Shown piece after piece: positions 24,176 to 34,275 of a stretch of DNA of 64,000 nt. Source of the DNA: Mimachlamys varia (Eukaryota; Mollusca; Bivalvia; Pectinida; Pectinidae). The stretch covers positions 35,324,001 through 35,388,000 of the forward strand of contig OX392538.1 of the NCBI GenBank assembly GCA_947623455.1. Direction: 5' to 3'. The translations under genes and the position numbers were made by a program. Position 1 is the first letter of the stretch; the number at the start of each line of letters is the position of its first letter. The notes under the pieces were generated by a model. It searched no databases and had not been told where the DNA came from. It saw only the letters and a list, made by a program, of their open reading frames with translations.

Positions 24176-25574
24176 ACCGTCTTTTGCTGTATATTGTTGA
24201 ATCTTTTAGTTTAAACTTTATTTTATTTTGGTTATAGCAATAGTATACATACATAATATAAATATGTTCAATCTTTTAACGGATACGTTTATGTGGGCCT
24301 AGTAAATTAATTGTACATCTCTGTATATATGATAAGTAACTGTTCTGTCGGTTACCTATATATCACCTGAGGTATGAGGCACGGACTAACATGTTTGTGA
24401 AACTGCATTATGGCCAGGTAACAAAGACAAACGTGCCGCCTTTATGTAGCCGTTAGAAATGTCTAATGTTGTGACAATATGCAGGTAAGTGAATAATTAC
24501 CTGCTATTTACCCTCGAGGCCGCTATTACAGTTATGTATATATTTGTACATGTACCACTCTGTATATTTTAATCTGTGTAAACAATATTCTGACAACAAA
24601 AATTATAAGCATCAACAAATTCCTGTGCAAATACTTTTCATTCCGAATATACAGTGTTTCAGTATTTTTTTCTTCCTATATTCTTTTTAAAAACTATCAA
24701 TTAATATCAAATGTACCTTTCAAAACGAATAAATAAAATATAAATGTCCAACTCTCTTTAAATCTCAATAATAAACATATCACCTACATATCTCCATATA
24801 TTCTGTTTTCATTTTTTAAAGATTTTAATTCTAAATCAGCATAATACAATAAAGCGTAAATGGAGATATATTTAAAAAAAAAAAAAAAAAACATGTATAA
24901 ATGCATTGTAATGTTATAGGCAGAAACTGGAAAGAGAAATTAGCCATTACATACATGTACAGTGTTATTTACTGTGTTTATGATATATTTTAAATTACAT
25001 GAAAGATAAGAGAATAAATGGGGTCATTATGAAAGAAAGAAATAAAGCAGGTATTGAGAAAAGAAAATCAGAAGAAGAAAGTTTTAACCAAAACTTCAGT
25101 GAATACAGTGTACTTACGTCAGAAAGAAACACGATACTGTTAACACATATAAACATACAATAAAATGCTTCTCCTTTCGAAACAATGAACACAAAAGTGT
25201 ACACATATAGAATGATATGAATAACAATTTAATCAAAACGGATAAGTTATACATTCAAATACATATTTGTGTACATGGTTTGATGTAATAGTATATAATA
25301 AATAGGTAAAAATGTATTCAATATGTTTTAATGCATAATATAAATTTGATAATGTATGCATAGGTACACAATAAATAATCGAATCGTGTACATTCAAATG
25401 TGAACTACAATCGTTTGTAGCAATGAGATAAACATTTAAAATAGCATTTATGTTAGTCTTTTTCAAGTATTCATCTAAATGATTGGTTAAATTATAGATG
25501 TTCTTATGAAGGCTTTTTATAAACCAACGAATTTTTTTTTTTTTTTTTTTGACATACATATGCATTATATAAAA
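24176..25574. other. AT-rich spacer, no supported gene
   Basis: A strong donor-like CAG/GTAAGT occurs at about 24482-24490, but no coding frame or acceptor makes an exon convincing. An A-run lies at about 24873-24891 and a T-run at about 25532-25550. The minus-strand 134-codon frame at 25233-25637 runs into the retroelement tail and is not called. Confidence 0.4.
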
Positions 25575-26010
25575 AAAATCAGAGAATACTAAATTGTCTG
25601 CAAAATCAGACCTCAAAATCAAATAAACCAGGAGCAAAATATAAACAAATAAGAGATTTACAGGAAAGGGTACAATTGAATAAGACCAATTGTCCTGGAA
25701 GATTAAGCGTTATTTGTTTCATCGACGACATCTGCTATGTAAATTTAGATCAGATCAAAGTAAATGGCATGGCCTCAATGTGAGAACTGAGGCATAATTC
25801 TCAATCGCAATAAGCAGAAACTAATGAGCAAAAACGTTCATCTTCATAATTAGCATGCAAGGCTGTAGAATAGTTCTCAATGAGACCAAGACGGCGACCA
25901 TGGAAATCGTTCATAGTCTTCATCAATTTGTATCTCTCGAATCCCTTTGCCATAAGTTTGTTTGTCAGCAGCTGACATCAGCTGAAGATAAAATACTGAA
26001 AAAAAAGAAA
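25575..26010 (-). mobile_element. 5'-truncated retroelement copy: 3' tail plus end of reverse transcriptase
   Basis: Read on the minus strand, this holds the C-terminal part of the same reverse-transcriptase protein as 30243-30434, then the 3' tail. Matching bits (plus strand) are GTTCTCAATGAGACCAAGAC, CATAGTCTTCATCAATTTGT and TTGTCAGCAGCTGACATC, the reverse complements of 30260-30385 with changes. The tail lies at about 25575-25810 (CCTCAAAATCAAATAAACCA, TTCATCGACGACATCTGC). It is frame-broken and non-functional. Confidence 0.82.
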
Positions 26011-26035
26011 TGCTTTTTTCTGCAATTAAGGCCAA

Positions 26036-27130
26036 AATAATAAACAAAAGTTTCAGGAAGCCAGACCGACCTCTCAGACCCTTAACACTTCCATGTTACT
26101 CAAATACCTCCATCCAGTGTCTATACAGGATGAAAATAAATCGCGAAAAAATATACAATTTACCCTATAGCTATCTACTGCATTGGTAGGTATGAAAACC
26201 AAACTTTAAAATATGATATTCAAGAGAACTACAAAAGTGTTTGGTTATTTTTTGTAATTTCTTTCAATATTCCCCCTCACCCCTTCCATGAAAAAATATA
26301 TGAACATTATCCCAACCCAACTATTTGTTCAGTCATCATACTTGAATCATACAATTTTTTGTGCTTAGCAAATACCACTACAATAATGTTACAATCTTAA
26401 ACCCCACTTAAATTCCACTTTTACAGGATGTAGTATGTAATGAAGAAGATAGATAATATAATAATAATGATATATCGAGGTTCTTATATACCGCTTTATC
26501 ATAACCTGAAGGTCGCCTCATAGCGGTTCACAACTTATTATCCGTTGTTATAAGGCCTTAGCAACCAGCCAAGGGGAGAATACAGCCGGTGATGCCGTCT
26601 CGTCGCTCACAGCTAGCATTCTACAATTTCTAGCCCTACCCAACCACGTACTCATTTACAGCTGAGTAGACTTGAACAAGCGTAGTAAAGTTTTGCTCAA
26701 GGATACACCACAAATGCTGTGACCGGGACTCGAGCCCGGCGTCCGACCACTAGACCACCGTGCCTCCGTGTAAATCAAAGCACACAAAAATATAATTAGA
26801 ATAATATTAACGTGTTTCGTATACTATATATAGCTACAGCTAAGGCCCAAGTAATATAATATGTTTCAGGTACCCAGACCGACCTTAGACCCTCACACTT
26901 TTATGTTACTTGAATTTACTCAATCTAGTACTCGGTTTACTTGTTTACAGAATGCAAATAAATTGATGGATGAACAAACAAAACAACATATATTAGTAAA
27001 CATATCTACTACATTGGTCGTCATCAAAACCAAGCTATCAAACATCATGTTAATATAAGTATTAAAAATGTGTTGGGTTATGTTTTGTTATCTTTTTTAT
27101 TGGCACCTCTCCATCCTTCCAAAACAAATG
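26036..27130. repeat. Diverged direct repeat pair (about 250 bp, ~815 bp apart) flanking a SINE
   Basis: Copy 1 (about 26048-26300) and copy 2 (about 26862-27125) share CCAGACCGACCT, then TTATGTTACTTGAAT-like, ATCTACTACATTGGT-like, ATGAAAACCAA-like and CACCTCTCCATCCTTCC-like segments in the same order. The interval holds the SINE at 26466-26770. The divergence indicates an old local duplication or two insertions of one unknown repeat. Confidence 0.7.
26466..26770 (-). mobile_element. tRNA-headed SINE (family 2), reverse orientation
   Basis: On the minus strand the head reads GGTGGTCTAGTGGTCGGACG then CCGGGCTCGAGTCCCGGTCA (A and B boxes). A body shared with the copies at 30830, 33640 and 46800 follows (TTGGCTGGTTGCTAAGGCC-like, TATATAAGAACC). 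It ends in (ATT)n. It is one of the more complete copies of this family in the window. Confidence 0.88.
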
Positions 27131-28654
27131 TTAATGTGGAAACAAAAACGTTCCCGAAATGCCTTATTTTGGTTATAGTCACACAATAATTATACATTCT
27201 TTAAATCAGTTAAATAAGTTCATGAAGGAATATAATGGCGGTAACAAACATGTGTCATGATTCCACGAAAGGTCAGAATGTTAGGCAATATCTTTCTAAA
27301 GGGAAAAAGTGTGTCACCCGTCGAGATGCATCATGTCAAACTGGCGAAGTATGTCAATTACAACAAGCTGGCGAAGTGTGTCAATTACAACAAACAGACA
27401 AAGCATTCTGTTTCATCCCGAAAGAAACCTAAATACCATCGTAAGAAGTGAGTGGTCCTGATTGGTAAAATGAATTTAGCACTTATCAGTATTTAAGTCT
27501 TTCAAATAACAGATGATATTCTTGGTTTTTTTTTTTGAATCATCACAATGAACGGAAATTGGAATCAATTTGTAAGCTTATTTTCAAGTAAAACAATTTG
27601 CTGGTTCTAGAGAAAAATGTTAAATACAAATTCAACATATAATTATCTGTGTGGTAATGTAATAGTTGAATTGTTCACGGCGTGGAAATTTTCACTTATT
27701 TCGCTTGCATTAAACCTCTGCAAATACATTCATATGCGAGCATATTAAACAATGTATTATAGGCACATAGCAAAAATGGTACGACTGACAGTGCGAAAAA
27801 ATCAACGCCACAACAGTTTGGAAGCTCACTATCAAGGCGAACAATTCCATACGCTAAACAAATGTCTTTTAAATATTATCTAAAATTGTGTAGGCATTAA
27901 AACTGTTGTGCATCGTGTTTTGTCGAAGAAAAGTCGCTAAGTCTATAATATCTGGCAAACGAGCTTTGCAGTTGTAGGACTATAATAATGTACTGTATGG
28001 ATGTATTTACATGCTTTCATATTCTCTATTTTATTTGCATGGAATACTATAATTTCGATTATTACACAGATTTACTTCCATATATAACAATCGGATTAAA
28101 AAATATCAGGTAAAAATTTATGCAGTCATAATTCCTGATGAATCACAGATAAATATATCAATTATGTTATTGTATGTACAGCAAATATTATTATTATACA
28201 TACATTCATTGTTGGATGATTCTCTGTTTTCTTTTCAATTTCTAATTATATTCTTCTATTTACTTATTTGCTTATTATAAATATCCGTTGTTGCTGTCAC
28301 ATTGTTGTAATAAAATATGGAGGAGAGGTGTTTTATAAGTTATAAGTTGTGTTCTGAAGCAATAAACATATGTTTAAACTAAACTAATTGTTATTATCCA
28401 TCTTCACATGCTTTTAACCGTCAATGAAATATAATATAAATGTTATAAAAAATGGATCCATTGAGTTAATTTCAAATTCATATGAAACACAAATTTGCAG
28501 TATTGACACCACTCCAACTCCACAGTGTATAATATAGTACTATAGGTACACAATGCAAAACAGCATGACTGCAGCGCGAAAATTTCCACACTGCGAACAG
28601 TTTGCGGGCTGGCAAAGCGAAAAAATCCACACGCTAAAATATTAGCTTTAACAG
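27131..28654. other. Spacer with two related diverged repeats, no supported gene
   Basis: A 27-bp unit (CTGGCGAAGTATGTCAATTA plus CAACAAG) is duplicated at about 27339-27392 inside a 65-codon frame. Segments at about 27755-27860 and 28545-28640 share a pattern (GCACATAGCAAAAATGGTAC with GTACACAATGCAAAACAGCA; CAACAGTTTGGAAGCTC with GAACAGTTTGCGGGCTG; CATACGCTAAA with CACACGCTAAA). This indicates a dispersed repeat of unknown class. Confidence 0.5.
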
Positions 28655-28850
28655 AAATCGGGGAATACCGAAGCGCCAACAAAACTATAATCCATCCTCA
28701 AAATGGATTAAAATAGTGGCTAAATATGAAGAATGAAAGAAATGTTAACATTAATATCCTTGAAATAGAACATGTGAATAAGACCAGGTGTTCTGGAAGA
28801 GTAAGCGTCTTCTGTTTCATCGGCGACCGCTATACAACCTTCGGTGCACT
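28655..28850 (-). mobile_element. Retroelement 3'-tail fragment (sense -)
   Basis: GGGGAATACCGAAGCGCCAA, CTCAAAATGGATTAAAATAG, GACCAGGTGTTCTGGAAGAG and TTTCATCGGCGACCGC match the tail family. Confidence 0.85.
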
Positions 28851-29439
28851 AAATTTCCGTCGGTTTTTACTTTCATCAAATGGTCTTATCTCAACGCTTA
28901 CCACGTTTAAACGCTGTAATATTTTTTGTTTGTTTGTTTGTTTGTTTTTTGTTTGTTTTTTTTTAATTGTCATGATCAATATATCTGCGATAGAGGATGA
29001 TTGCATTCGTGTAAGTTAAGTAAATAAAATATTTGTTTTGTTCGACGCCTTCCTTCGAACAAAACAAAAAACATAAAAATCTTAATCTTGTCGACTTTAA
29101 GTCCCCGAAGTTTGCTGTAACCTGCATGCCACGTTTTAATTCAGTCGAATAGTGGCAAGGGTAAGAATATACACATGTACATTAGGATCGTTTGAAATTA
29201 TTCAATATTTGAAAATCAGAAAAATTATTGGATCATAGCGCTAGTTCACCTCCCTATCTGGTTTTTTCCCTGTCAATTTTGTCTCCTCAGTCGCCTCATT
29301 AGACTGACTCCCGTCCCTAGAATAGTATACAGGTATTGATAAAAAATAGTCAAATAATTTTGATTACTTGAATGTCTGATCCTAAGTTTGAAATAAGCGG
29401 GAGATAAGCTAGTAATAAAACAAAGTAGATAAATTCTCT
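28851..29439. other. Spacer with a TTTG microsatellite
   Basis: A (TTTG)n run lies at about 28926-28960. A 12-base inverted match (AAATATTTGTTTTGTTCGA with CGAACAAAACAAAAAAC) sits at about 29027-29072. No gene seen. Confidence 0.5.
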
Positions 29440-30760
29440 TTAGAAACTAAAGAGTTGGTAGCCAGTCTATCGCCTCCTTTAATACCCTTGCTAAGCATCA
29501 CTGACGAGTCCCAGCAAGACGAAACACCTGTGTTATGCAGTTTAATTCAATTTTTGATCAATCTTACACACACCCTCCTAAATCATGTCTTTTCGGTCAA
29601 AGCATTTGATGTTTCCACCCTGTACACTATTATACCTCATAAAAAATGAAGGAACGTCTTCGATCTCTTGTTATGAGAGCTCTTTTATCTTGGAGCATAC
29701 TTTGTGAAAAATACGACACAGCTAAAATGAAATATACTGAAGAAGCTATAGTAAGGATGATTGAGTTCCTGGTCGACAATATTTTTGTTGAGTTCTGAGG
29801 AAAGATTTTCCAGCAGACCGTTGGCATTCCCATGGGAACAAACTGTGCCCCAACTCTTAGCGGACTTGTTATTGTTTTCATACGAGGCTGAATTTATCGA
29901 GGGGTTTATCAGGACGGGTAACAAAAACTTACCAAATCTTTTAATTTCCCTTTCTGGTATATCGTCGATGTGTTGTCTATAAACAAAAAGATATTTGCTG
30001 ACCGAGTCGTTCGTATATACCCTACTGACCTGGAGATTAAGGACACAACAGACTCTCCTACATCAGCTTCTTACCTCGATCTTTACTAAAACTATGACCA
30101 TCACGGGCAGCTTACTTCTAAGCTTTATGATAAACGTGACGATTTCCATTTTCCTATCGTGAACTTTCCCTTTCTTGACTGTAATATCCCTGCTTCTCCA
30201 TCCTATGGTGTTTACATGTCGCAGCTGATTCGTTATTCTAGGGCTTGCTCTGAATATCGAGATTTTCGTGATAGATGTCAGCTGCTGTCGAACAAACGTA
30301 CGGCACAGGAATTCGGGAGGTGCAGGTTGATGAAGACTATGGGCAAGTTTTATGGTCGCCATTTTTGTCTCATTGAGAAATATTCTGTGTCTTTAAGTGA
30401 TATGAAGATGGACGTTTTTGAGTATGTTCATTAGTGCGTTTACTTGTTACGATTGACAATGATACTCGGTTCTCATTTTGAGAACTTGATGTTTACTTGG
30501 ATGTGACCAAGATTTACATGGCGGGTGTCGCCAATAAAGCAGAAGACACTTACTCTTCCGGAACGCCTGGCCTTATTCTCTTGAACTTTCACGAAGGTAT
30601 CCGTGTAAATTTTTCCATTGTGCATATTTTGCCCCTAGTTTAATCGATTTTGAGTTCGAATTGTGTTGTTTTCACCCTTTTGACGTCTACTCAGTTCATG
30701 TTGTTTTACTCCTTTTGAGATCCTAAGTGTTTTATGTTAAACACAAACTCGTTCGTCGTG
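29440..30760 (+). mobile_element. Retroelement copy with reverse-transcriptase remnant and 3' tail
   Basis: This is the fullest copy of the family whose tails litter the window: degraded coding sequence (29585-30434), then a 3' untranslated tail (about 30435-30680) ending past CGATTTTGAGTTCGAATTG. The left boundary is uncertain. Sequence from about 29440 may belong to the element's upstream coding part. The tail contains the CATGGCGGGTGTCGCC, CTTACTCTTCCGGAACGCC and TAATCGATTTTGAGTTCGAA landmarks used to recognise the other copies. Confidence 0.85.
29585..30434 (+). pseudogene. Broken reverse transcriptase (Penelope-like or related non-LTR lineage)
   Basis: Translation in shifting frames shows reverse-transcriptase blocks in order. 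A motif-A-like stretch AFDVSTLYT...IPH lies at about 29601-29640. FQQTVGIPMGTNCAP lies at about 29808-29853, followed one frame over by LLADLLLFSYEAEFI. The catalytic YxDD block reads Y-I-V-D at 29960-29971, so the first aspartate is replaced by valine. A conserved C-terminal region (LYDKRDDF, PIVNFPFLDCNIP, YGVYMSQLIRYSRAC, KFYGRH) runs to the stop at 30434. There are frameshifts near 29640, after NCAP and near 29930, and an in-frame TAA in LDLY-stop-NYD near 30090. It cannot encode an active enzyme. The block style resembles a reverse-transcriptase group widespread in animal genomes. I place it near Penelope-like elements without certainty. No endonuclease domain is visible. Confidence 0.88.
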
Positions 30761-30824
30761 TTTTTTTTTTACCTCTTTGAATCAGTCTGATGGCATCTCC
30801 CCAGCCAGGTATTTTCATAATCAA

Positions 30825-31175
30825 CAACATTTGCCTTTCCACTGCACAAGCACTAGATGAATCTACCGGGCCCAGTATTTGATATTGTTCATGGCACATG
30901 TATTGTATCCTTAAGCAAGATACTTTACTCTGCTCGTTCCAGTATACTCAGCTGTAAATGAGTACGTTGTTGGGTAGGGCTAGCAATTGTAGAATGCTAG
31001 CTGTGAGCGCCGAAATGGCAGAACCGGTTGTATACTCCCCATGGAGTTGAGAACGATATTGGCTGGTTGCTAAGGCCCTATAACCACGGATAATAACTTG
31101 TGGACGGCTTTGAGACGGCCTTTAAGGTCGTGATAAAGTGGTATATAAGAACCTAGAATTATTATCATTATTATT
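30825..31175 (+). mobile_element. SINE family 2 copy with decayed head
   Basis: The body matches the copies at 26466 (reverse) and 46800: CAGCTGTAAATGAGTACGTT, GTAGAATGCTAGCTGTGAGC, CCGAAATGGCAGAACCGG, ATATTGGCTGGTTGCTAAGG, CTATAACCACGGATAATAAC, GACGGCCTTTAAGGTCGTGA and TATATAAGAACCTAGAATTA, then (ATT)n. The tRNA-like head is hard to recognise. Confidence 0.85.
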
Positions 31176-31616
31176 TCCCAATATCCTACATTGGGACATT
31201 GTGATGGCATTATGCTTATGACGTCATAATTATGGCAATTGAGACTGCACTGCTCCATGGACTATAAACAGGTGGCTGTACTCTTTCAGGATTTACACAG
31301 ACGTTAAAACATGCTTTTACTTATACTATTTATATATGTTTACCATTGAATGGCATTGCCACTATATAACCCTACCAAATTCAGTCGACATTCATCAGGC
31401 CATGAATGCCAATGACCGATTGTTGGCGTCATCATCATTATGACGTTATAATTGTTACGTTGGATACCATTGACCGTTCCCCGGGCGATGGCTGTTCTTT
31501 TCATTGAACAAGCGTATGCGACAAATACATTATTTGAGCTAAATGCTGAGAAATAAAATGTGTTATTGATTGTTTTATGAAATGAACATATTCTAAAAAT
31601 GGTAAATATAAGTATT
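31176..31616. other. Spacer, no gene seen
   Basis: Contains a TGACGTCA palindrome at 31219-31226 and motifs such as GGCCATGAATGCCAATGAC that echo the hairpin element to the right. No supported coding region. Confidence 0.4.
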
Positions 31617-31762
31617 GAACTGCTTTCAGTTGGCATTCATAGGCAATATGAATGCCAACTGGACAAAGGCAAAACCAACATGAAGCGCCTCCGCACTTCA
31701 TTGAATTTGCCTTCCACCAGTTGGCATTCATATAGCCTATGAATGCCAACTGAAAGTAGTTC
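31617..31762. repeat. Nested hairpin element (palindromes within an inverted repeat)
   Basis: Two ~46-bp arms are reverse complements: 31617-31662 (GAACTGCTTTCAGTTGGCAT onward) and 31717-31762 (ending ATGCCAACTGAAAGTAGTTC). Each arm is itself palindromic around AGTTGGCATTCATAGGC...ATGAATGCCAACT. The ~54-bp spacer also pairs in part (AAGGCAAA with TTTGCCTT, TGAAG with CTTCA). The whole ~146 bp can fold into one long stem or two smaller hairpins. Confidence 0.92.
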
Positions 31763-32024
31763 ATTGCTTAAATGTCTGCATCAACTGTATGTTGGTTAAT
31801 GAAAACGTAAATAGAAGTTTAGCTCCTGCGTTAAATTTGTAGCTGTATTATTATTTACGTTTTTGACAACCAATCATTATCTGATACGGCCGTGTTGACG
31901 CGTCGTATACGTCTATGTCTTACATGACAGCCAATAATTGAACAGAAGTAGTTTGGAATATTCACATATACATTAGATATCGATTTTCATGCTAGTCAGT
32001 ATTTCATCGACACTGCATCCTTAA

Positions 32025-32409
32025 AGGCCCAATATACGTAACTTTCGACAAAACTTGAAGCGAAAATCAAGCCTTATAACTTATTATATGTGTAAATTTA
32101 GTTAAGTTTAACTTATATCAGCAATATTCAAGATGAATTCTTACGCGGTTACTGGTACAGCAGCAGTTGAATCTCGGTATATGTAAACACGCGTCCATTT
32201 TGAACTGTCTTCTAACTTCGGTTTGTTGTTGAAGTGGGCACCACCTGAATTATTTTCAATTCTTTGCATTTTTTTGTCAGGAGCTTCTTGTTAGTTACAG
32301 CTCAGGTTTACTTCGGTTTAGACTTATTTTTGTATGGTTATCAACTGGATTGTTTTTCATGATTTTTCAGAATCCCGAAAAATTTCCTGAAGTGACGTAT
32401 ATTGGGCCT
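32025..32409. mobile_element. TTAA-target MITE, copy 1 (385 bp)
   Basis: Ends in perfect 15-bp terminal inverted repeats AGGCCCAATATACGT and is flanked by TTAA at 32021-32024 and 32410-32413. It is about 80% or more identical by eye to copy 2 at 33839. There is no transposase frame. TTAA duplication is typical of piggyBac-type transposases, so this is probably a piggyBac-mobilised non-autonomous element. Confidence 0.9.
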
Positions 32410-32413
32410 TTAA

Positions 32414-33380
32414 TAAGTTCAATTCCCCTTTTATTGACTTTGCATGTCTCTCAGATAAAATATTTACAAATTCAAAATATTACAATAATTATTTTCAAAC
32501 ATGATCTGAATATATGAACTGTTTTACATCTAAATGTTCAGCAATCAATGATGCAGCAAGGACATGCTATTTTTAGAAAATATATTGTAATTAATTTCAT
32601 GTTAAAATAGATATCGTTATAAATATTACTCCGTGCGATAACAAAATTAACACATAATTTTAATTCTAAGTAAGAATTTAGTTCAAACAATGTTGATTGA
32701 AGGATAATATAATTACATTACATCAAAAATATGCGAGAAGATTTAATATAAACGTTTATAGAAGGTTTATTCCGGTTCTTTCGATTTACAATACAAGTTT
32801 CAACAAATTTTCACAACAGGAAAATATAGAAACAATTAATATTAAAACAATCGGTATAGCTAATTCTAATCCATTTCCTTCAACTGGAGTTTATATTTGA
32901 GATGGACAAATTTGATAATGTACAAAATTCTTGTGAAAGAAATTTGGATTTATAATAGACATAGGTGCATATTTAATCATATCAATTTTACAAAATGCAT
33001 CAGTGTGAAACAGTATGCAAACATGCTTTGTAAATTCATACACGATTACTTCAGATATAATCAGAAAAGTTTTGAAGCAATGAGAATTTTTTTAACACGG
33101 CCAAAGAAATTCCTATATTCTGCGAGAGAGATTTTCATATCCGAATATTAGCAACTTTTCATTTAGATTATAATGATTTTTGCATTGAAGTGAGTCATTT
33201 TGAGATCATCGCATTGAGGGCGTCGCTATATGTATAATGAAAGTTTGTTTCATTCGAAACCTCGCATGAACAGAGAGGACTTTCAACTAAAACGTTAACT
33301 GATTTCTTTCTAATTACAGAAAATAAATATTTTTTATTCATTTTTCAAGAATTATGAAACAAGTTATCCAACTTATTTTA
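32414..33380. other. AT-rich spacer, no gene seen
   Basis: Two adjacent open frames (32697-32900 and 32897-33151) have no recognised domain and AT-driven composition. They are not called. Confidence 0.45.
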
Positions 33381-33384
33381 AGCA

Positions 33385-33486
33385 TCCTTGTTGGTCGGGA
33401 TGTCAGCGCATGGGGGTCTTATTGTGGGAGGAACCCGGAGTACCCGGAGAAAACCTACGTGGTCAGGCAGGTGACCCAGTCACTTT
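33385..33486 (-). mobile_element. Meta-type SINE/LINE 3' fragment, reverse orientation
   Basis: On the minus strand it contains GTTTTCTCCGGGTACTCCGG, the same core as the family-1 SINEs, followed by TCCTCCCACAATAAGACCC and a GCGCTGACATCCCGACC-like end. There is no tRNA head. It abuts a plus-strand SINE. Confidence 0.75.
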
Positions 33487-33499
33487 TCTTTCTTTTTTT

Positions 33500-34275
33500 C
33501 GTGACCGAGTGGTTAAGGTGTCCTAACATTTAACCACTAATCATCCACGTCTGAGAAGCAAGTTCGAAACTCATGTGGGGCAGTTGCTAGTCACTGAACC
33601 ATCGTATGTCGGTGTCTTTTCTCCGGGTACTCCGGCTTTCCTCCACTTCTTCCAGTCTACACAGCTGTGAATGAGTACGTAGTTGGGTATTGCTAGAAAT
33701 TGCAGAATGCTAGCTGTGAACACAGAAATGGCAGCACCGGTTGTATGCTCCCCAGGGAGTTGAGAACGATATTGGCTGGTTGCTAATGCCCTATAACCAC
33801 GGATAATAATTTGTGAACCGCTTTAAGAAAACCTTTAAAGGCCCAATATACGTGACTTTCGGCAAAACGTGAAACGAAAATCAAGTCTATTTCCTTAATA
33901 TATTTACAGATTTATTTAAGATTAACTGATATCAGCAATATTCAAGATGAATTACTACGCAGTTACCGATACAGCAGCAGTTGAAACACGGTATTTGTAA
34001 ACACGGGTCCATTTTGAATTGTCTTCTAACTTCAGTTTGTTATTGAAGTGGGCCACACCTGAATCATTTTCATTTCTTTGGATTTTTCTGTCACGAGTTT
34101 CTTGTTAGTTACCGCTCAGGTTTACTTCGCTTTAGACTTATTTTTGCATGGTTATCAACTGGAATGTTTTCATAATATTTCAGAATCCCGAAAAAATTAT
34201 TGAAGTTACGTATATTAGGCCTTTAAGGTTTTGATAAATGATATAAAAGAACCTTGAATTATTATTATCTTTATA
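33500..34275 (+). mobile_element. Chimeric SINE (family-1 head and core, family-2 body), interrupted by a MITE
   Basis: It starts with the family-1 tRNA head (GTGACCGAGTGGTTAAGGTG, B box CAAGTTCGAAACTC) and Meta-type core (TTTTCTCCGGGTACTCCGGC). At about 33650 it changes to the family-2 body (CAGTCTACACAGCTGTGAAT, GCTAGCTGTGAACACAGAAA, ATATTGGCTGGTTGCTAATG). The body resumes after the MITE with GGTTTTGATAAATGATATAA and ends in (ATT)n. It is either a template-switch chimera or a genuine composite family. Confidence 0.85.
33839..34222. mobile_element. TTAA-target MITE, copy 2 (384 bp), inserted in a SINE
   Basis: Same family as 32025-32409, in the same orientation. The left TIR is AGGCCCAATATACGT and the right TIR has one mismatch. 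It is flanked by TTAA at 33835-33838 and 34223-34226. It splits the family-2 SINE body at CCTTTAAGG, which is intact in the copy at 30825-31175. This gives a visible empty site and confirms the TTAA duplication. Confidence 0.92.

Noticed and set aside
24470..24492. Exon ending at a perfect CAG/GTAAGT donor
   Set aside because: No open frame, acceptor or promoter upstream supports an exon; a single 9-base match occurs by chance in 64 kb.
25233..25637. 134-codon minus-strand frame, the longest non-minisatellite frame
   Set aside because: It runs through a poly-T stretch (lysine run) and starts within a retroelement tail; composition is AT-driven and no domain is seen.
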